NCBI GenBank assembly: GCA_903884105.1
Contig: CAISDJ010000016.1
Span: 172,322-236,321, forward strand
DNA from: an uncultured Pseudomonadota bacterium
GTDB taxonomy: Bacteria > Pseudomonadota > Gammaproteobacteria > Steroidobacterales > Steroidobacteraceae
Length of the DNA: 64,000 nt
Reading direction: 5' to 3'
This document shows, piece after piece, positions 52,351-61,741 of the stretch (position 1 is the stretch's first letter; every line of letters starts with the position of its first letter). A model generated the notes under the pieces. It was not told the origin of the DNA. It saw only the letters and a program-made list of their open reading frames with translations, and did not search any database. The translations under genes were made by a program, and so were the position numbers.

Positions 52351-52423
52351 GACTTCGATTTAGTTCCATGAGCGAACAAGTGTAGACGACACTTGGACCG
52401 GGCTTGGACCACGAGGCACGAGA

Positions 52424-53875
52424 ATGGCAAGACTTCCCTCACTGCTGCGCCGCCGGATGCTGATGTCGGCGGGGGCGTTGCCGGTGCTGGCCTTTCTGGG
52501 TGACGGCTCCGCACGGGCGGCGACCGCCGAAGTGACCGGACGGCTGGCGCGTTACATGGCGGCTGCACGGCAGCAGGCCTTGCCGGACAACGTGGTCCTG
52601 GCTTGCAAGCACCGCATCCTGGATACCTTCGGTGCCATGGTGTCGGGGGCGCGGCTCAAGGCCGGTGACATGGCGATCCGGTATGTGCGATCACAAGGCG
52701 GAGCCGTGCAAGCGAGCGTGATTGCCTCCACTCTCCGTACGACATCGACCAACGCCGCACTGGCCAATGCGATGTTCGCCCACGCCGACGAGACGGACGA
52801 TTTCGAGCCCGTGACCAAGGCCCATCCCGGGTGCTCCTCGGTACCGGCTGCGCTCGCGATGGCCGAGAAGAACGGCGCGTCGGGAATGGAGTTCATCCGG
52901 TCCGTGACGCTGGGGTATGACCTCGGTTGCCGGCTGCTGATGGCGCTCGGTCCCGATCACGTGCGGGGCACCCACCGCAGCGCCGAGGGTGTGAGTTCGA
53001 CGTTCTGTGCGCTCGGTGCGGCCGCGCCGTTGGCATCCCTCGACGAGCGCGGCATGCGCTTTGCCTTGTCCTATGCCGCGCAGCAGGTCTCCGGGCTCTG
53101 GAGCTGGGTCAATGACGAGGATCACGTCGAGAAGGCTTTCGACTTTGCCGGCATGGGCGCGCGCAACGGCGTAACGGCCGTGACCATGGCGGAGGCCGGA
53201 CTGACGGGTACGAATGACGTGCTCGATGGCGCCCACAACCTGCTGGTCGCGATGTCGGCCAATCCGGATCCGGGCGCCATGGTCGATCGGCTGGGTACCC
53301 GCTTCTTCGTGACGGAAACGGCGATCAAGACCTTTTCGGTGGGCTATCCCTGCCAGTCCGCGCTCGACGCCTTGCTGGCGCTGCGTTCGCAACACTCCCT
53401 GACGCCCGACCAGGTCAAGGCCGTGTCGATCCGGCTTCCTACCGATGCCATCGGCATCGTAGGCGACAGTGCCATGCCCGACGTCAACTGCCAGCACCTC
53501 GTGGCGCTCGCGCTCTGGCGAGGCGGGGTCTCGTTCGAGGACAGCCACAATGTGTCGCTGATGAAGGCACCTGAGATCACGGCACTCCGTGCGAGGACGC
53601 AACTGACGGCCGACCCTGCGCTCAATGATCCTGCGGCACCGCGCGGCGCCATCGTCGCGCTTGAGCTGACCGACGGGCGTCGCCTCGAGCAGCACACGCG
53701 CTTCGCGCCCGGAACCATGGAGAACCCGTTGTCCACCGATAGCGTGAACGCCAAGGTGCGCGACCTCATGCAGCCAGTGCTCGGTTCCGGCAAGACAGAG
53801 CGGCTCATCGCCGCGCTCCAGTCGCTCGAAACGCTGGACGACGTGCGGCGTTTGCGGCCGCTGTTCACGGCGTAA
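52424..53875 (+). CDS. MmgE/PrpD family protein, probably exported
   Basis: A 483-residue protein similar to PrpD/MmgE dehydratases (2-methylcitrate or related acids). The N-terminus LPSLLRRRMLMSAGALPVLA resembles a twin-arginine signal and ends with a likely site after ARAA, unusual for a family that is normally cytoplasmic. PrpD features: CKHRILDTFGAMVSG, ALANAMFAHADETDDFEPV, THRSAEGVSSTFCALGAAA and TFSVGYPCQSALDALLAL. The substrate is probably not methylcitrate. First gene of the plus-strand island that follows. Confidence 0.85.
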   Translation: MARLPSLLRRRMLMSAGALPVLAFLGDGSARAATAEVTGRLARYMAAARQQALPDNVVLACKHRILDTFGAMVSGARLKAGDMAIRYVRSQGGAVQASVIASTLRTTSTNAALANAMFAHADETDDFEPVTKAHPGCSSVPAALAMAEKNGASGMEFIRSVTLGYDLGCRLLMALGPDHVRGTHRSAEGVSSTFCALGAAAPLASLDERGMRFALSYAAQQVSGLWSWVNDEDHVEKAFDFAGMGARNGVTAVTMAEAGLTGTNDVLDGAHNLLVAMSANPDPGAMVDRLGTRFFVTETAIKTFSVGYPCQSALDALLALRSQHSLTPDQVKAVSIRLPTDAIGIVGDSAMPDVNCQHLVALALWRGGVSFEDSHNVSLMKAPEITALRARTQLTADPALNDPAAPRGAIVALELTDGRRLEQHTRFAPGTMENPLSTDSVNAKVRDLMQPVLGSGKTERLIAALQSLETLDDVRRLRPLFTA

Positions 53876-53922
53876 GCGTTGCTCGGCACCAGAGCCCCCC
53901 GACGGCCCGCTGGAGACACTCG

Positions 53923-55068
53923 ATGACAATTCCTGTCCCCGCTGCTGGCTTGCAGCTGCGCTCATTGGTGAAGGCGAGCGGCGAGCTTGAGCTGTCGCTG
54001 GTGCGGACGGAGATTCCGGCGCTGGCGCCGGATCAGGTGCTGATCCGGGTTGAGGCTGCGCCCGTCAATCCCTCGGATGTGCGCGTGTTGCTTGGCACAG
54101 CAGACCCCTCGACGCTGCGGAAGCAGGGCAGTGTCGACGAGCCGGTGATCACGGGAGACGTCCCGCCTGCGAGCAGGGGGCTGATGGCGGGACGGCTCAA
54201 TCGGTCGTTGACCGCCGGAAACGAAGGCGCCGGGGTCGTCATTGCCGTCGGGACCGCAGACGAGGCGCGTGCGCTGCTCGGCAAGACAGTGGCCGTGTTC
54301 AGTGGTGCGATGTATGCGCAGTACTGTGTTGTCCGTGCAGCAAGCTGTCTCGTGCTTCCGGACGGGACTGCGCCACGGGATGGCGCGTCCTGTTTCGTCA
54401 ATCCGCTCACGGCGCTTTGCATGGTTGAGACGATGCGTCTCGAAGGACACACGGCGCTGGTGCATGCTGCTGCGGCGTCGAACCTCGGCCAGATGCTGTG
54501 CAGGATCTGCCAGGCGGATGGTATCGAACTGGTGAACATCGTCCGCACCGCCGAGCAGGAAGCGTTGCTTCGCAGTCTCGGCGCTGTCCATGTCTGCAAC
54601 TCGAGTGCTCCCGATTTCATCGACAAGCTGACCGATGCCATTGCTGCGACGCAGGCGACGCTCGCATTCGATCCAATCGGTGGCGGCGAACTCGCGGGGC
54701 AGATCCTGGGTTGCATGGAGGCCGTGCTGAATCGCGACTGGGACGGTCCCTTCCGACGTTACGGTTCTCCAGTGCACAAGCAGATTTACATCTATGGCGG
54801 ACTCGACCCGCGGCCGACCCTGATCGACCGTTCCTTCGGGATGGCGTGGGGCATCGGCGGCTGGCTCCTCTGGCCCGCGCTCTCCAAAGTCGGCCCCGCG
54901 CGGGACCAGGAACTACGCGCCCGGGTGGCCCGCGAAATCAAAACGACCTTCGCGAGTCACTTCACGAGTGAAATCTCGCTGCCCGATCTCCTCAAGCCCG
55001 AGATCCTCAAGGCTTGCAAGCGTTCAGCAACGGGACAGAAGGTCCTGGTCAACCCGAATAAGCGCTAG
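53923..55068 (+). CDS. zinc-type alcohol dehydrogenase-like (MDR) oxidoreductase
   Basis: A 381-residue medium-chain dehydrogenase/reductase. GroES-like N-terminal domain: ALAPDQVLIRVEAAPVNPSD, with GNEGAGVVIAVG and GKTVAVFSGAMYAQYCVV; Rossmann domain: HTALVHAAAASNLGQML. The zinc-binding Cys/His set of ADHs is not evident, so this is more like quinone oxidoreductase or enoyl reductase types, using NADPH. The substrate is unknown. It begins 47 bases after the PrpD-like gene. Confidence 0.85.
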   Translation: MTIPVPAAGLQLRSLVKASGELELSLVRTEIPALAPDQVLIRVEAAPVNPSDVRVLLGTADPSTLRKQGSVDEPVITGDVPPASRGLMAGRLNRSLTAGNEGAGVVIAVGTADEARALLGKTVAVFSGAMYAQYCVVRAASCLVLPDGTAPRDGASCFVNPLTALCMVETMRLEGHTALVHAAAASNLGQMLCRICQADGIELVNIVRTAEQEALLRSLGAVHVCNSSAPDFIDKLTDAIAATQATLAFDPIGGGELAGQILGCMEAVLNRDWDGPFRRYGSPVHKQIYIYGGLDPRPTLIDRSFGMAWGIGGWLLWPALSKVGPARDQELRARVAREIKTTFASHFTSEISLPDLLKPEILKACKRSATGQKVLVNPNKR

Positions 55069-55239
55069 ACCGACAGCTTGCAACGCCATTGATTGCAATG
55101 GCGTCTGGCCTGACGCTCGGCTTCCCGCGGAGAAGAGAGATTGACCAATTCAGCGCAAGGTGGGCTAAAGTCGGCGCACCGGATGCAGTCAGTGAATGGC
55201 TTCGTTACGGAACCAACAAAGTATTCGGGGGAGCATCAC

Positions 55240-56217
55240 ATGAACCGCTCACTGCTGATGGCCATCGCACTGCTTGCCGGTTCGCCGCTCGTGGTCGAAG
55301 CGGCCGCACCGGTCACGCCAGACAGTTTGGTCGCTGCAGCGAAGCGCGCCGCAGGCCGTGACTATGCAGGAACCTTCCTGCGCATCTGCGTGGCACCGGA
55401 CAATCTAAACGCCGTACCGCGACCGGCCAATGCTCCCCGTGTCGTGCCGGACCGTGCGACGTGGTACGCGAAGCCCTACAAAGTCTTCGACAATCTCTAC
55501 TTCGTCGGTACGCTGATTCACTCGGCATGGGCACTGACGACCGCCGACGGCATCATCGTCATCGATACGTTGTTTGACTACGCCGTCGAGCCGGAGATCG
55601 TCGCGGGCATGAAGGCACTCGGACTCGACCCGCGCAACATCAAATACGTGCTGATCACCCATGCACACGGCGATCACGACCAGGGCGCGGCGCTGCTGCA
55701 GAGTCGTTACGGCGCGAAGGTCGTGATGGGCAGCGTCGATTGGGATGCCACGCTGCAGCGTCCGGAGACCGCACCGGGCGGTGTCCCGAAGCGCGACATC
55801 GCGGTGGGACCCGAGGGACTGAAGATCAAGCTCGGTGGAACGACCGTGGAGGCAGTCTCCACGCCGGGGCATTCACCGGGAACGCTGTCGTACTTGTTTC
55901 CGGTGAAGGATGGCAATCGCACGCTGACAGTGGCGTACTCCGGGGGCACCGCATTCAACTTCCCGCGACGCAAGGAGAGCTTTGCGATCTACCGCGACAG
56001 CGCGGCGAAGATGCATGCGGCGGTGGGCGCAGCGGGCGCGACGATTCTCATGACCAATCACACCGAATTCGACGGCGCCTACGACAAGGCGCGTATCGCT
56101 CAGTTGCCGCGCTCGGCCGGCGAGAAGCATCCGTACGAGACCGACGTCGCGACCGTGCAGCGCTACTTCGAGATGACCCAGGACTGCGCTGAAGCCCAGC
56201 GCCTGTCGATGGAATAG
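55240..56217 (+). CDS. subclass B3-type metallo-beta-lactamase-fold hydrolase
   Basis: A 325-residue secreted protein from ATG 55240 (GGGGGA eight bases upstream), signal peptide about 1-22. The MBL motif is intact: H141, H143, D145, H146 (THAHGDHDQG), H211 (GHSPGT) and H274 (TNHTEFDG), as in B3 enzymes. Lengths and the SVDWD and SGGTAFN segments also match B3-like proteins. It may be a beta-lactamase or another hydrolase such as a lactonase; beta-lactam activity cannot be concluded. Confidence 0.85.
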   Translation: MNRSLLMAIALLAGSPLVVEAAAPVTPDSLVAAAKRAAGRDYAGTFLRICVAPDNLNAVPRPANAPRVVPDRATWYAKPYKVFDNLYFVGTLIHSAWALTTADGIIVIDTLFDYAVEPEIVAGMKALGLDPRNIKYVLITHAHGDHDQGAALLQSRYGAKVVMGSVDWDATLQRPETAPGGVPKRDIAVGPEGLKIKLGGTTVEAVSTPGHSPGTLSYLFPVKDGNRTLTVAYSGGTAFNFPRRKESFAIYRDSAAKMHAAVGAAGATILMTNHTEFDGAYDKARIAQLPRSAGEKHPYETDVATVQRYFEMTQDCAEAQRLSME

Positions 56218-56257
56218 GCACGCCGATCGCTTGTTCGCTTGACGAGAGACAGCGCTC

Positions 56258-57307
56258 ATGAATTTGCAGAAGCTATTGGGCATCGATCTGCCCCTCATCC
56301 AGGCCCCCATGGCGGGCGTGCAGGGCAGTACGCTGGCGATCGCGGTATCGGATGCCGGGGCGTTGGGCTCGCTGCCCTGTGCGGTGTTCGACGTGGAGAC
56401 GATCCGCAAGGAGCTCGCCGCCATTCGGGCGAAAACGTCGAAGCCGTTCAACCTCAATTTCTTCTGCCACCGGCAACCCGAAGTGGATGAGGCGCAGGAG
56501 GCGCGCTGGAAGATGACGCTGGCGCCCTATTTCGCCGAGTTCGGTATCGATCCGTCCAGCATCAGTCCAGGGCCCGGCCGCAAGACGTTCGGTGCCGACC
56601 ATGCCGCTGTCATCGAGGAGTTCAGGCCACCGATCGTCAGCTTCCATTTCGGTCTTCCGGCGGCACCTCTGGTGAGCCGTGTGAAGAACACCGGGGCGAA
56701 GATCCTCGCTTCTGCGACAACCGTGGATGAAGCGCGTTGGCTGGAGGCAAACGGTGCAGACGTCATCATTGCCCAAGGACTCGAAGCGGGCGGCCATCGC
56801 GGCCTCTTTCTCACCGAGGACATCGCGACCCAGGTCGGTACCTTCTCGCTGGTGCCGCAAGTACTGAAGGCCGTGAAGGTTCCGGTAGTCGCCGCAGGCG
56901 GCATTGCCGATGCGAGCGGCGTTGCAGCGGCAATGGCGCTGGGTGCAGCCGGTGTGCAGGTGGGAACGGCCTACTTGCTCTGTTCGGAGGTATCGACAAC
57001 GGCCCTGCATCGCGCCGCGCTACAAGGCCCGGATGCGCATATCACGGCACTCACTAACCTGTTCACCGGCCGGCCCGCGCGCGGCATCGTCAATCGCCTC
57101 ATGCGGGAACTGGGCTACATGAATGCCGCAGCGCCGCGCTTTCCGCTAGCTACCGCGGCGATCGCCCCGCTGCGGGCGAAGGCGGAAAGCCTGGGCAGCG
57201 GCGACTTCTCACCGCTGTGGGCAGGGCAGAATACGACGGGGTGCAAGCCCATTTCAGCCGCGCTGCTGACGCGCGAGCTCGCACGAGGCCTGCCAGCGTC
57301 CGAGTGA
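56258..57307 (+). CDS. nitronate monooxygenase (2-nitropropane dioxygenase family)
   Basis: FMN enzyme oxidising nitronates such as propionate-3-nitronate. The 349-residue TIM-barrel protein starts LLGIDLPLIQAPMAGVQGST, with EAGGHRGLF as the conserved glycine/His region (class I type active-site His), PVVAAGGIADASGVAAAMALGA phosphate site and GVQVGTAYLLCSEV. Forty bases after the MBL gene, same strand. Confidence 0.92.
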   Translation: MNLQKLLGIDLPLIQAPMAGVQGSTLAIAVSDAGALGSLPCAVFDVETIRKELAAIRAKTSKPFNLNFFCHRQPEVDEAQEARWKMTLAPYFAEFGIDPSSISPGPGRKTFGADHAAVIEEFRPPIVSFHFGLPAAPLVSRVKNTGAKILASATTVDEARWLEANGADVIIAQGLEAGGHRGLFLTEDIATQVGTFSLVPQVLKAVKVPVVAAGGIADASGVAAAMALGAAGVQVGTAYLLCSEVSTTALHRAALQGPDAHITALTNLFTGRPARGIVNRLMRELGYMNAAAPRFPLATAAIAPLRAKAESLGSGDFSPLWAGQNTTGCKPISAALLTRELARGLPASE

Positions 57308-57325
57308 ACGCAGCCCAGTCTGCGC

Positions 57326-58540
57326 TCACGCCGCGCTCGCGGCCGCGCCCACCGGCGCTTCACGAATCGGCAGGTTCGAGAGGGCGGCGAGGGCGGCGAG
57401 GCCCATGTCGGCGTACCACATCCAGCTGAAATCACCGAAGGCAGTGAGGGCGAGCCCGCCCAACCATGCGCCAAGGAAGCCGCCGACCTGGTGCGACAGC
57501 AACGTGAGTCCGAACAGCGTGGCGAGATAGCGCGTGCCGAACAGCTTGCCGACGATCGCCGCCGTGGGCGGCACCGTCGCGAGCCACGTCAGGCCAAGGC
57601 CGGCCGCGAACAGGTAGAAAGTCAATTCCGTCCGCGGGCTCATCAGGTACCACAGGATCAAGAGCGCCCTCGACGCGTACATCACCGCAAGGATGGACTT
57701 GCTGCGGAACCTCGCGATACTCGCGCCCGCGATCAGGCTGCCGAAGATGTTTGCGAGCCCGATGATGGCGATGGACCAGCTCGCCACGCTCGCAGGCAAT
57801 CCGCACAGGTTCACCTCGCCCGGCAAATGGGTAACCAGGAACGCGACGTGGAATCCACAGGTAAAGAAGCCCGCGTGCAGCAGCAGGTAGCTCGGGCTTC
57901 CGAGTGCGTCGCGAATTGCCTGGCGGGGGCCACGGTCATTTTCATCGCGGCTGCGCGCCACCGCGCGAGTCCCTGTCAGCTTGTTGACCAGCGGCAACGT
58001 GGCCAACGCGACCAGGGCCATTGATGCAATCGCGCCCATCCAGCCAATGCTCTGGATCAGTCGTTGCAGGACGGGCGCGAAGATGAACTGCCCGAAGGAG
58101 CCGCCCGCATTGATGACGCCGGACGCGGAGCCGCGTGCCTCGACGGGCAAGCGCTGTGCGGCCGCACCGATCAGCACCGAAAAACTGCTGGCACCCGACC
58201 CGATGGAAGCGAGCAGCCCGAGGCTGAGAGCAAGTCCAAAGCCGTTCTTGGTCAACGGCGCGAGGACGCAACCCAGCGCGAGGACCACCAGCCCGCCCAT
58301 GAGCACCGGCCGCGGGCCGTACTGGTCCGCGACGGCACCCGCGATGGGTTGGATGGCGCCCCACGCGAGTTGCCCGATAGCAAGGGCGAGGCTGATGGTC
58401 GCGATGCTGAGGCCCGTCGTCGTAGTGAGCGGCTGCACCAGCAAGCCGAACGATTGCCTGATACCCATCGTGACGGCCAGGATGCCGGCAGCGGCCAATA
58501 CGACAACCAATGTGTCCGGGCGGCGCAGTCGATCAAACAT
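57326..58540 (-). CDS. MFS transporter
   Basis: A 404-residue, 12-TM transporter from ATG 58540. MFS motif A-like loop is GAVADQYGPRPVLMGG between TM2 and TM3; VINAGGSFGQFIFAP lies in TM5 and PPTAAIVGKLFGTRYLA in the second half. It resembles the YbfB/oxalate-formate antiporter-like group. The substrate is unknown. It is convergent with the nitronate monooxygenase gene and divergent from the carboxylesterase gene. Confidence 0.9.
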   Translation of the reverse strand: MFDRLRRPDTLVVVLAAAGILAVTMGIRQSFGLLVQPLTTTTGLSIATISLALAIGQLAWGAIQPIAGAVADQYGPRPVLMGGLVVLALGCVLAPLTKNGFGLALSLGLLASIGSGASSFSVLIGAAAQRLPVEARGSASGVINAGGSFGQFIFAPVLQRLIQSIGWMGAIASMALVALATLPLVNKLTGTRAVARSRDENDRGPRQAIRDALGSPSYLLLHAGFFTCGFHVAFLVTHLPGEVNLCGLPASVASWSIAIIGLANIFGSLIAGASIARFRSKSILAVMYASRALLILWYLMSPRTELTFYLFAAGLGLTWLATVPPTAAIVGKLFGTRYLATLFGLTLLSHQVGGFLGAWLGGLALTAFGDFSWMWYADMGLAALAALSNLPIREAPVGAAASAA

Positions 58541-58908
58541 GACGCGATCCCGGGCGGCGTCGTTGCCGGACTTGAAGTGCTGACATGCGGCGAATCCCTG
58601 TAACTTAAGCCCCGGTGCCAAGGGGCAGTCGGCATTCTCGCATTTCGCAAGGGGATTGGCTTACCCCGCTTGCCTGCAGCGCGAAGGGTGCAGGGCAGGG
58701 CGACCGGGCAAGCGGTGTGAAGCCTCCGGGGTATCCCGGTCTCCTTGCCCGATGCGATTTGCCCGCGCTCGGGGAATCCAATTGATCGGGATGGGCAACT
58801 GTGCAAATCTGGCGCTGACGCACGCACGTCGCCATAGGCAATCGAGAAGAGCCCGTCCGCACCAGAGCTGGAAGGCAATAACCAAGACTGGAACAGGGGG
58901 AGAAGGTC
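58541..58908. other. intergenic region between MFS and carboxylesterase genes
   Basis: About 370 bases between divergent genes. No confident gene. It must hold both promoters; GC-rich short repeats around 58690-58760 are present but I cannot assign an operator. Confidence 0.35.
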
Positions 58909-60513
58909 ATGTCTCGTATCACCACCCGCAGAACATTCGTCCGCGACGCCTCAATGCTGCTCGCAGCGACGCAGGCCGGTCCGTGGTTGAGCCTCGCGTC
59001 GGCAGCAGAATCCGAAGCAGTGATCGTCGATACCGCGGCCGGAAAGATCCGTGGGTTCCGGAATGGAGAGATCCGGACATTCAAGGGGATCCCGTACGGC
59101 GAAACGACGACGGGCAAGAACCGCTTCATGCCGCCGGTCAAGAAGACGCCCTGGACCGGCACGCGCGACGCGATGAGCTTCGGGCCCAGTTCGCCGCAAC
59201 CTGGTACGCCTGCAGGGTCTCCGGGGAATGCAGAAGACTGTCTGGTGCTGAATGTGTTCACTCCGGGCGCGGGTGACACCAGGAAGCGGCCCGTGATGGT
59301 GTGGCTGCATGGAGGAGGGTTCCGCAACGGGTCGGGCTCGACACCCATCCTCGACGGCAGCAGCCTCGCGCAGACCCAAGACGTGGTGGTGGTGACGCTG
59401 AACCATCGACTGAACGTCTTCGGATTCACGTTTCTCGCGCCGGCGATCGGCTCCGACTTCGCGGAGTCAGGCGCCGTCGGCATGATGGACCTGGTTGTCG
59501 CGCTTGAATGGGTGCGCGACAACATCGGGCAGTTCGGTGGCGATCCGGGCCTCGTGACGATCTTCGGCCAATCAGGCGGTGGCCGCAAAGTCGCGACGCT
59601 GATGGCGATGCCGAGCGCGAAGGGATTGTTCCATCGCGCAATCATCGAAAGTGGTGCCGTGCTGCGCTTGACGACACCCGAAGACGGGCAGCGCCAGACC
59701 GAAATGCTGCTCGCCGAACTTGGGCTCAAGCCCAACCAGGCGCGCGACCTGCAGAACGTGCCGATGGAGCGGCTGGTGGCCGCCAGCGCCGTAGTGAACG
59801 ACAAGTTCGTCATGCGCGAGCCCGGCATGACGGAGAACTCGCCGACCGTGGGCGGCAAGGTCATTCCGTCGCATCCCTGGGATCCCTCAGGCCCGGCCCT
59901 GTCGGCAGCTATTCCGCTGCTGATCGGTTACGCGCGCACCGAGGAAACCTGGTACGACCGGCCGACGCCTAAGACGTTGGCCCTCGATGAGGCGGGGCTC
60001 AGGAAGCGTTCCACCGAGCGATTGGGGGGCAATCCGGATCGCATGATCGAGGCCTTCCGCAAGGCGCATCCTGAAGCCACGCCGTGGGACCTGTGGATCC
60101 TGATTGCGTCGGAGCATCCCCGCGGTGCGTATGCCCGCGAGACGGCCAAGCGCAAGGCGGCCCAGGCCGGGGCGCCGGTCTATCTCTATCGCTTTGACTG
60201 GGAGACACCGGAACTCGGCGGGCACATGCGCTCACCCCACACGATCGAGATCCAGTTCGTGTTCAACAACATCAAGATCGCGGGTCCGCTGATCTCGAAG
60301 CGGCCGGATGCCTACGCGCTCGCCGAGAAAGTCAGCGCGTCCTGGGCGGCCTTTGCACGAACCGGCAATCCCAATATCCCGCAGCTGCCCAAGTGGCCCG
60401 TCTACTCCGCCGCCACTCGCGACACGATGCTCTTCAACAACGACATCCGCGTGGAGAAGGACCCGGACCGTGGTCCGCGGGTCGCGATGGACGAGTTGTT
60501 GAAGCTGGCTTGA
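58909..60513 (+). CDS. type B carboxylesterase (exported)
   Basis: A 534-residue alpha/beta hydrolase of the carboxylesterase/lipase family. The N-terminus ITTRRTFVRDASMLLAATQA is a likely twin-arginine signal. RGFRNGEIRTFKGIPYGE and EDCLVLNVFTP are N-terminal family signatures, and Ser222 sits in FGQSGGGRKV (GxSxG; usually GESAGG). VMVWLHGGGFRNGSG is the oxyanion-hole loop. Substrates are unknown esters. Confidence 0.93.
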   Translation: MSRITTRRTFVRDASMLLAATQAGPWLSLASAAESEAVIVDTAAGKIRGFRNGEIRTFKGIPYGETTTGKNRFMPPVKKTPWTGTRDAMSFGPSSPQPGTPAGSPGNAEDCLVLNVFTPGAGDTRKRPVMVWLHGGGFRNGSGSTPILDGSSLAQTQDVVVVTLNHRLNVFGFTFLAPAIGSDFAESGAVGMMDLVVALEWVRDNIGQFGGDPGLVTIFGQSGGGRKVATLMAMPSAKGLFHRAIIESGAVLRLTTPEDGQRQTEMLLAELGLKPNQARDLQNVPMERLVAASAVVNDKFVMREPGMTENSPTVGGKVIPSHPWDPSGPALSAAIPLLIGYARTEETWYDRPTPKTLALDEAGLRKRSTERLGGNPDRMIEAFRKAHPEATPWDLWILIASEHPRGAYARETAKRKAAQAGAPVYLYRFDWETPELGGHMRSPHTIEIQFVFNNIKIAGPLISKRPDAYALAEKVSASWAAFARTGNPNIPQLPKWPVYSAATRDTMLFNNDIRVEKDPDRGPRVAMDELLKLA

Positions 60514-60532
60514 GCTGGCGATGGGGGACACA

Positions 60533-61726
60533 ATGCAATCAATCCGTTCCGGGGCCAGTGAGCCGCGTTCCTTTTCTGATGGCCGTCCGGCTGGCCGTGC
60601 GAGGCTCGTGCTCGCGGCGGGCATGGCTGTTCTCGTGTCCAGTCTGGCAAGCGCAGCGCAATCTGGTGCACAGACCACCCGCATGGGTGAGCCGGTGAAT
60701 GCCTATGCGCCGGGAGCCAAGGTGTACACGCCGTTTGAGGATGGAGACATTCATCCGTGGCCTGTGCAGGGCCGCGTGTGGCTCATGGCCGGCGAGCCAG
60801 GTGAAGCGAACGTTGCTGTCTATGTCGGCGACGAAGGCGCGATCGTCATCGACACCGGTGTGCAGGCGATGGCGCCAAAGTTGCTCGCGCAGATCCAGCA
60901 GCTCGTGCAACAGCAGGGTGGGGCACACAAAGCCATCCGCTTTATCGTGAACACCAACGGCCTGGTTGACCACATTGGTGGCAACGAGGTGATTCGCAAT
61001 GCCGGCGCCCGTGTCGTCGCCGGCGAAGAGCTGGCGCTGCAAAGCCGTCTCGGTGAAGGCGGCGCGGCCGTATGGGCGCACCAGAAAGTGCTTGACCGGC
61101 TGGTCGCGGAGACGGCCAACGGCGGGCCGACAGCGCCCACCGAGTCGCTGTGGCCTTCCGACGTCGAAGAGCAGGACGTCTACAACATGTTCTTCAATGG
61201 CGAGGCCGTGCAGCTGCATCACGCGGCCAATGCCAATACAGACGGCCAGCTGATGGTGCTATTCCGCGGGTCCGACGTGATCGCGGCCGGGGATGTCGTG
61301 AACATGACCAGCTACCCGACCATCGACGTGGCGCGCGGTGGCACCATCGACGGCGAACTGGTCGCGTTGAACACGCTGCTCGACATCGCTGTGCCGGACG
61401 ATCAGGTGGAAGGCGGCACGATGATCATCCCGGGGCATGGGCGATTGATCGATCTCGGCGACCTCGCGCGCTACACGGTCATCATGACGACCATCCGCAA
61501 TCGTGTGCAGTTCTACAAGAACCAGGGCAAGACGCTGGACCAGGTGCTGGCCTTGAATCCCAGCAGTGACTATGACGACCGCTGGAGCGCGCCGAGCGGG
61601 CCCGGGTCGAAGCGCGAGTTCATCACCGCGGTCTACAGCACGCTGCCGAAACAAGGGACGGTCTTCTTCTCGATGGAGTCGAGCACCCGCGTGCCTGCGA
61701 CCTCCACGCGCGCAAGCCGCAAGTAA
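60533..61726 (+). CDS. metallo-beta-lactamase-fold protein with altered metal site
   Basis: A 397-residue secreted protein from ATG 60533 (GGGGGA a few bases upstream; ATG 60521 also possible). It has the MBL layout but its first motif reads TNGLVDHIGGN instead of THxHxDHxGGN: the first two His are Asn142 and Leu144, while D146 and H147 remain. The later HTDGD motif reads NTDGQ (Asn235). D254 (AAGDVV) and H302 (PGHGR) are kept. Three of the metal-ligand His are thus replaced, so it is unlikely to be a standard dinuclear zinc hydrolase. Seven bases separate it from the carboxylesterase stop if ATG 60521 is used. Confidence 0.85.
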   Translation: MQSIRSGASEPRSFSDGRPAGRARLVLAAGMAVLVSSLASAAQSGAQTTRMGEPVNAYAPGAKVYTPFEDGDIHPWPVQGRVWLMAGEPGEANVAVYVGDEGAIVIDTGVQAMAPKLLAQIQQLVQQQGGAHKAIRFIVNTNGLVDHIGGNEVIRNAGARVVAGEELALQSRLGEGGAAVWAHQKVLDRLVAETANGGPTAPTESLWPSDVEEQDVYNMFFNGEAVQLHHAANANTDGQLMVLFRGSDVIAAGDVVNMTSYPTIDVARGGTIDGELVALNTLLDIAVPDDQVEGGTMIIPGHGRLIDLGDLARYTVIMTTIRNRVQFYKNQGKTLDQVLALNPSSDYDDRWSAPSGPGSKREFITAVYSTLPKQGTVFFSMESSTRVPATSTRASRK

Positions 61727-61741
61727 CCGGGGAGAGAGCGC

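Noticed and set aside
55240..56217. Calling the intact MBL protein a beta-lactamase resistance gene
   Set aside because: Ligands fit subclass B3, but many B3-like proteins hydrolyse other substrates; sequence alone does not show resistance.
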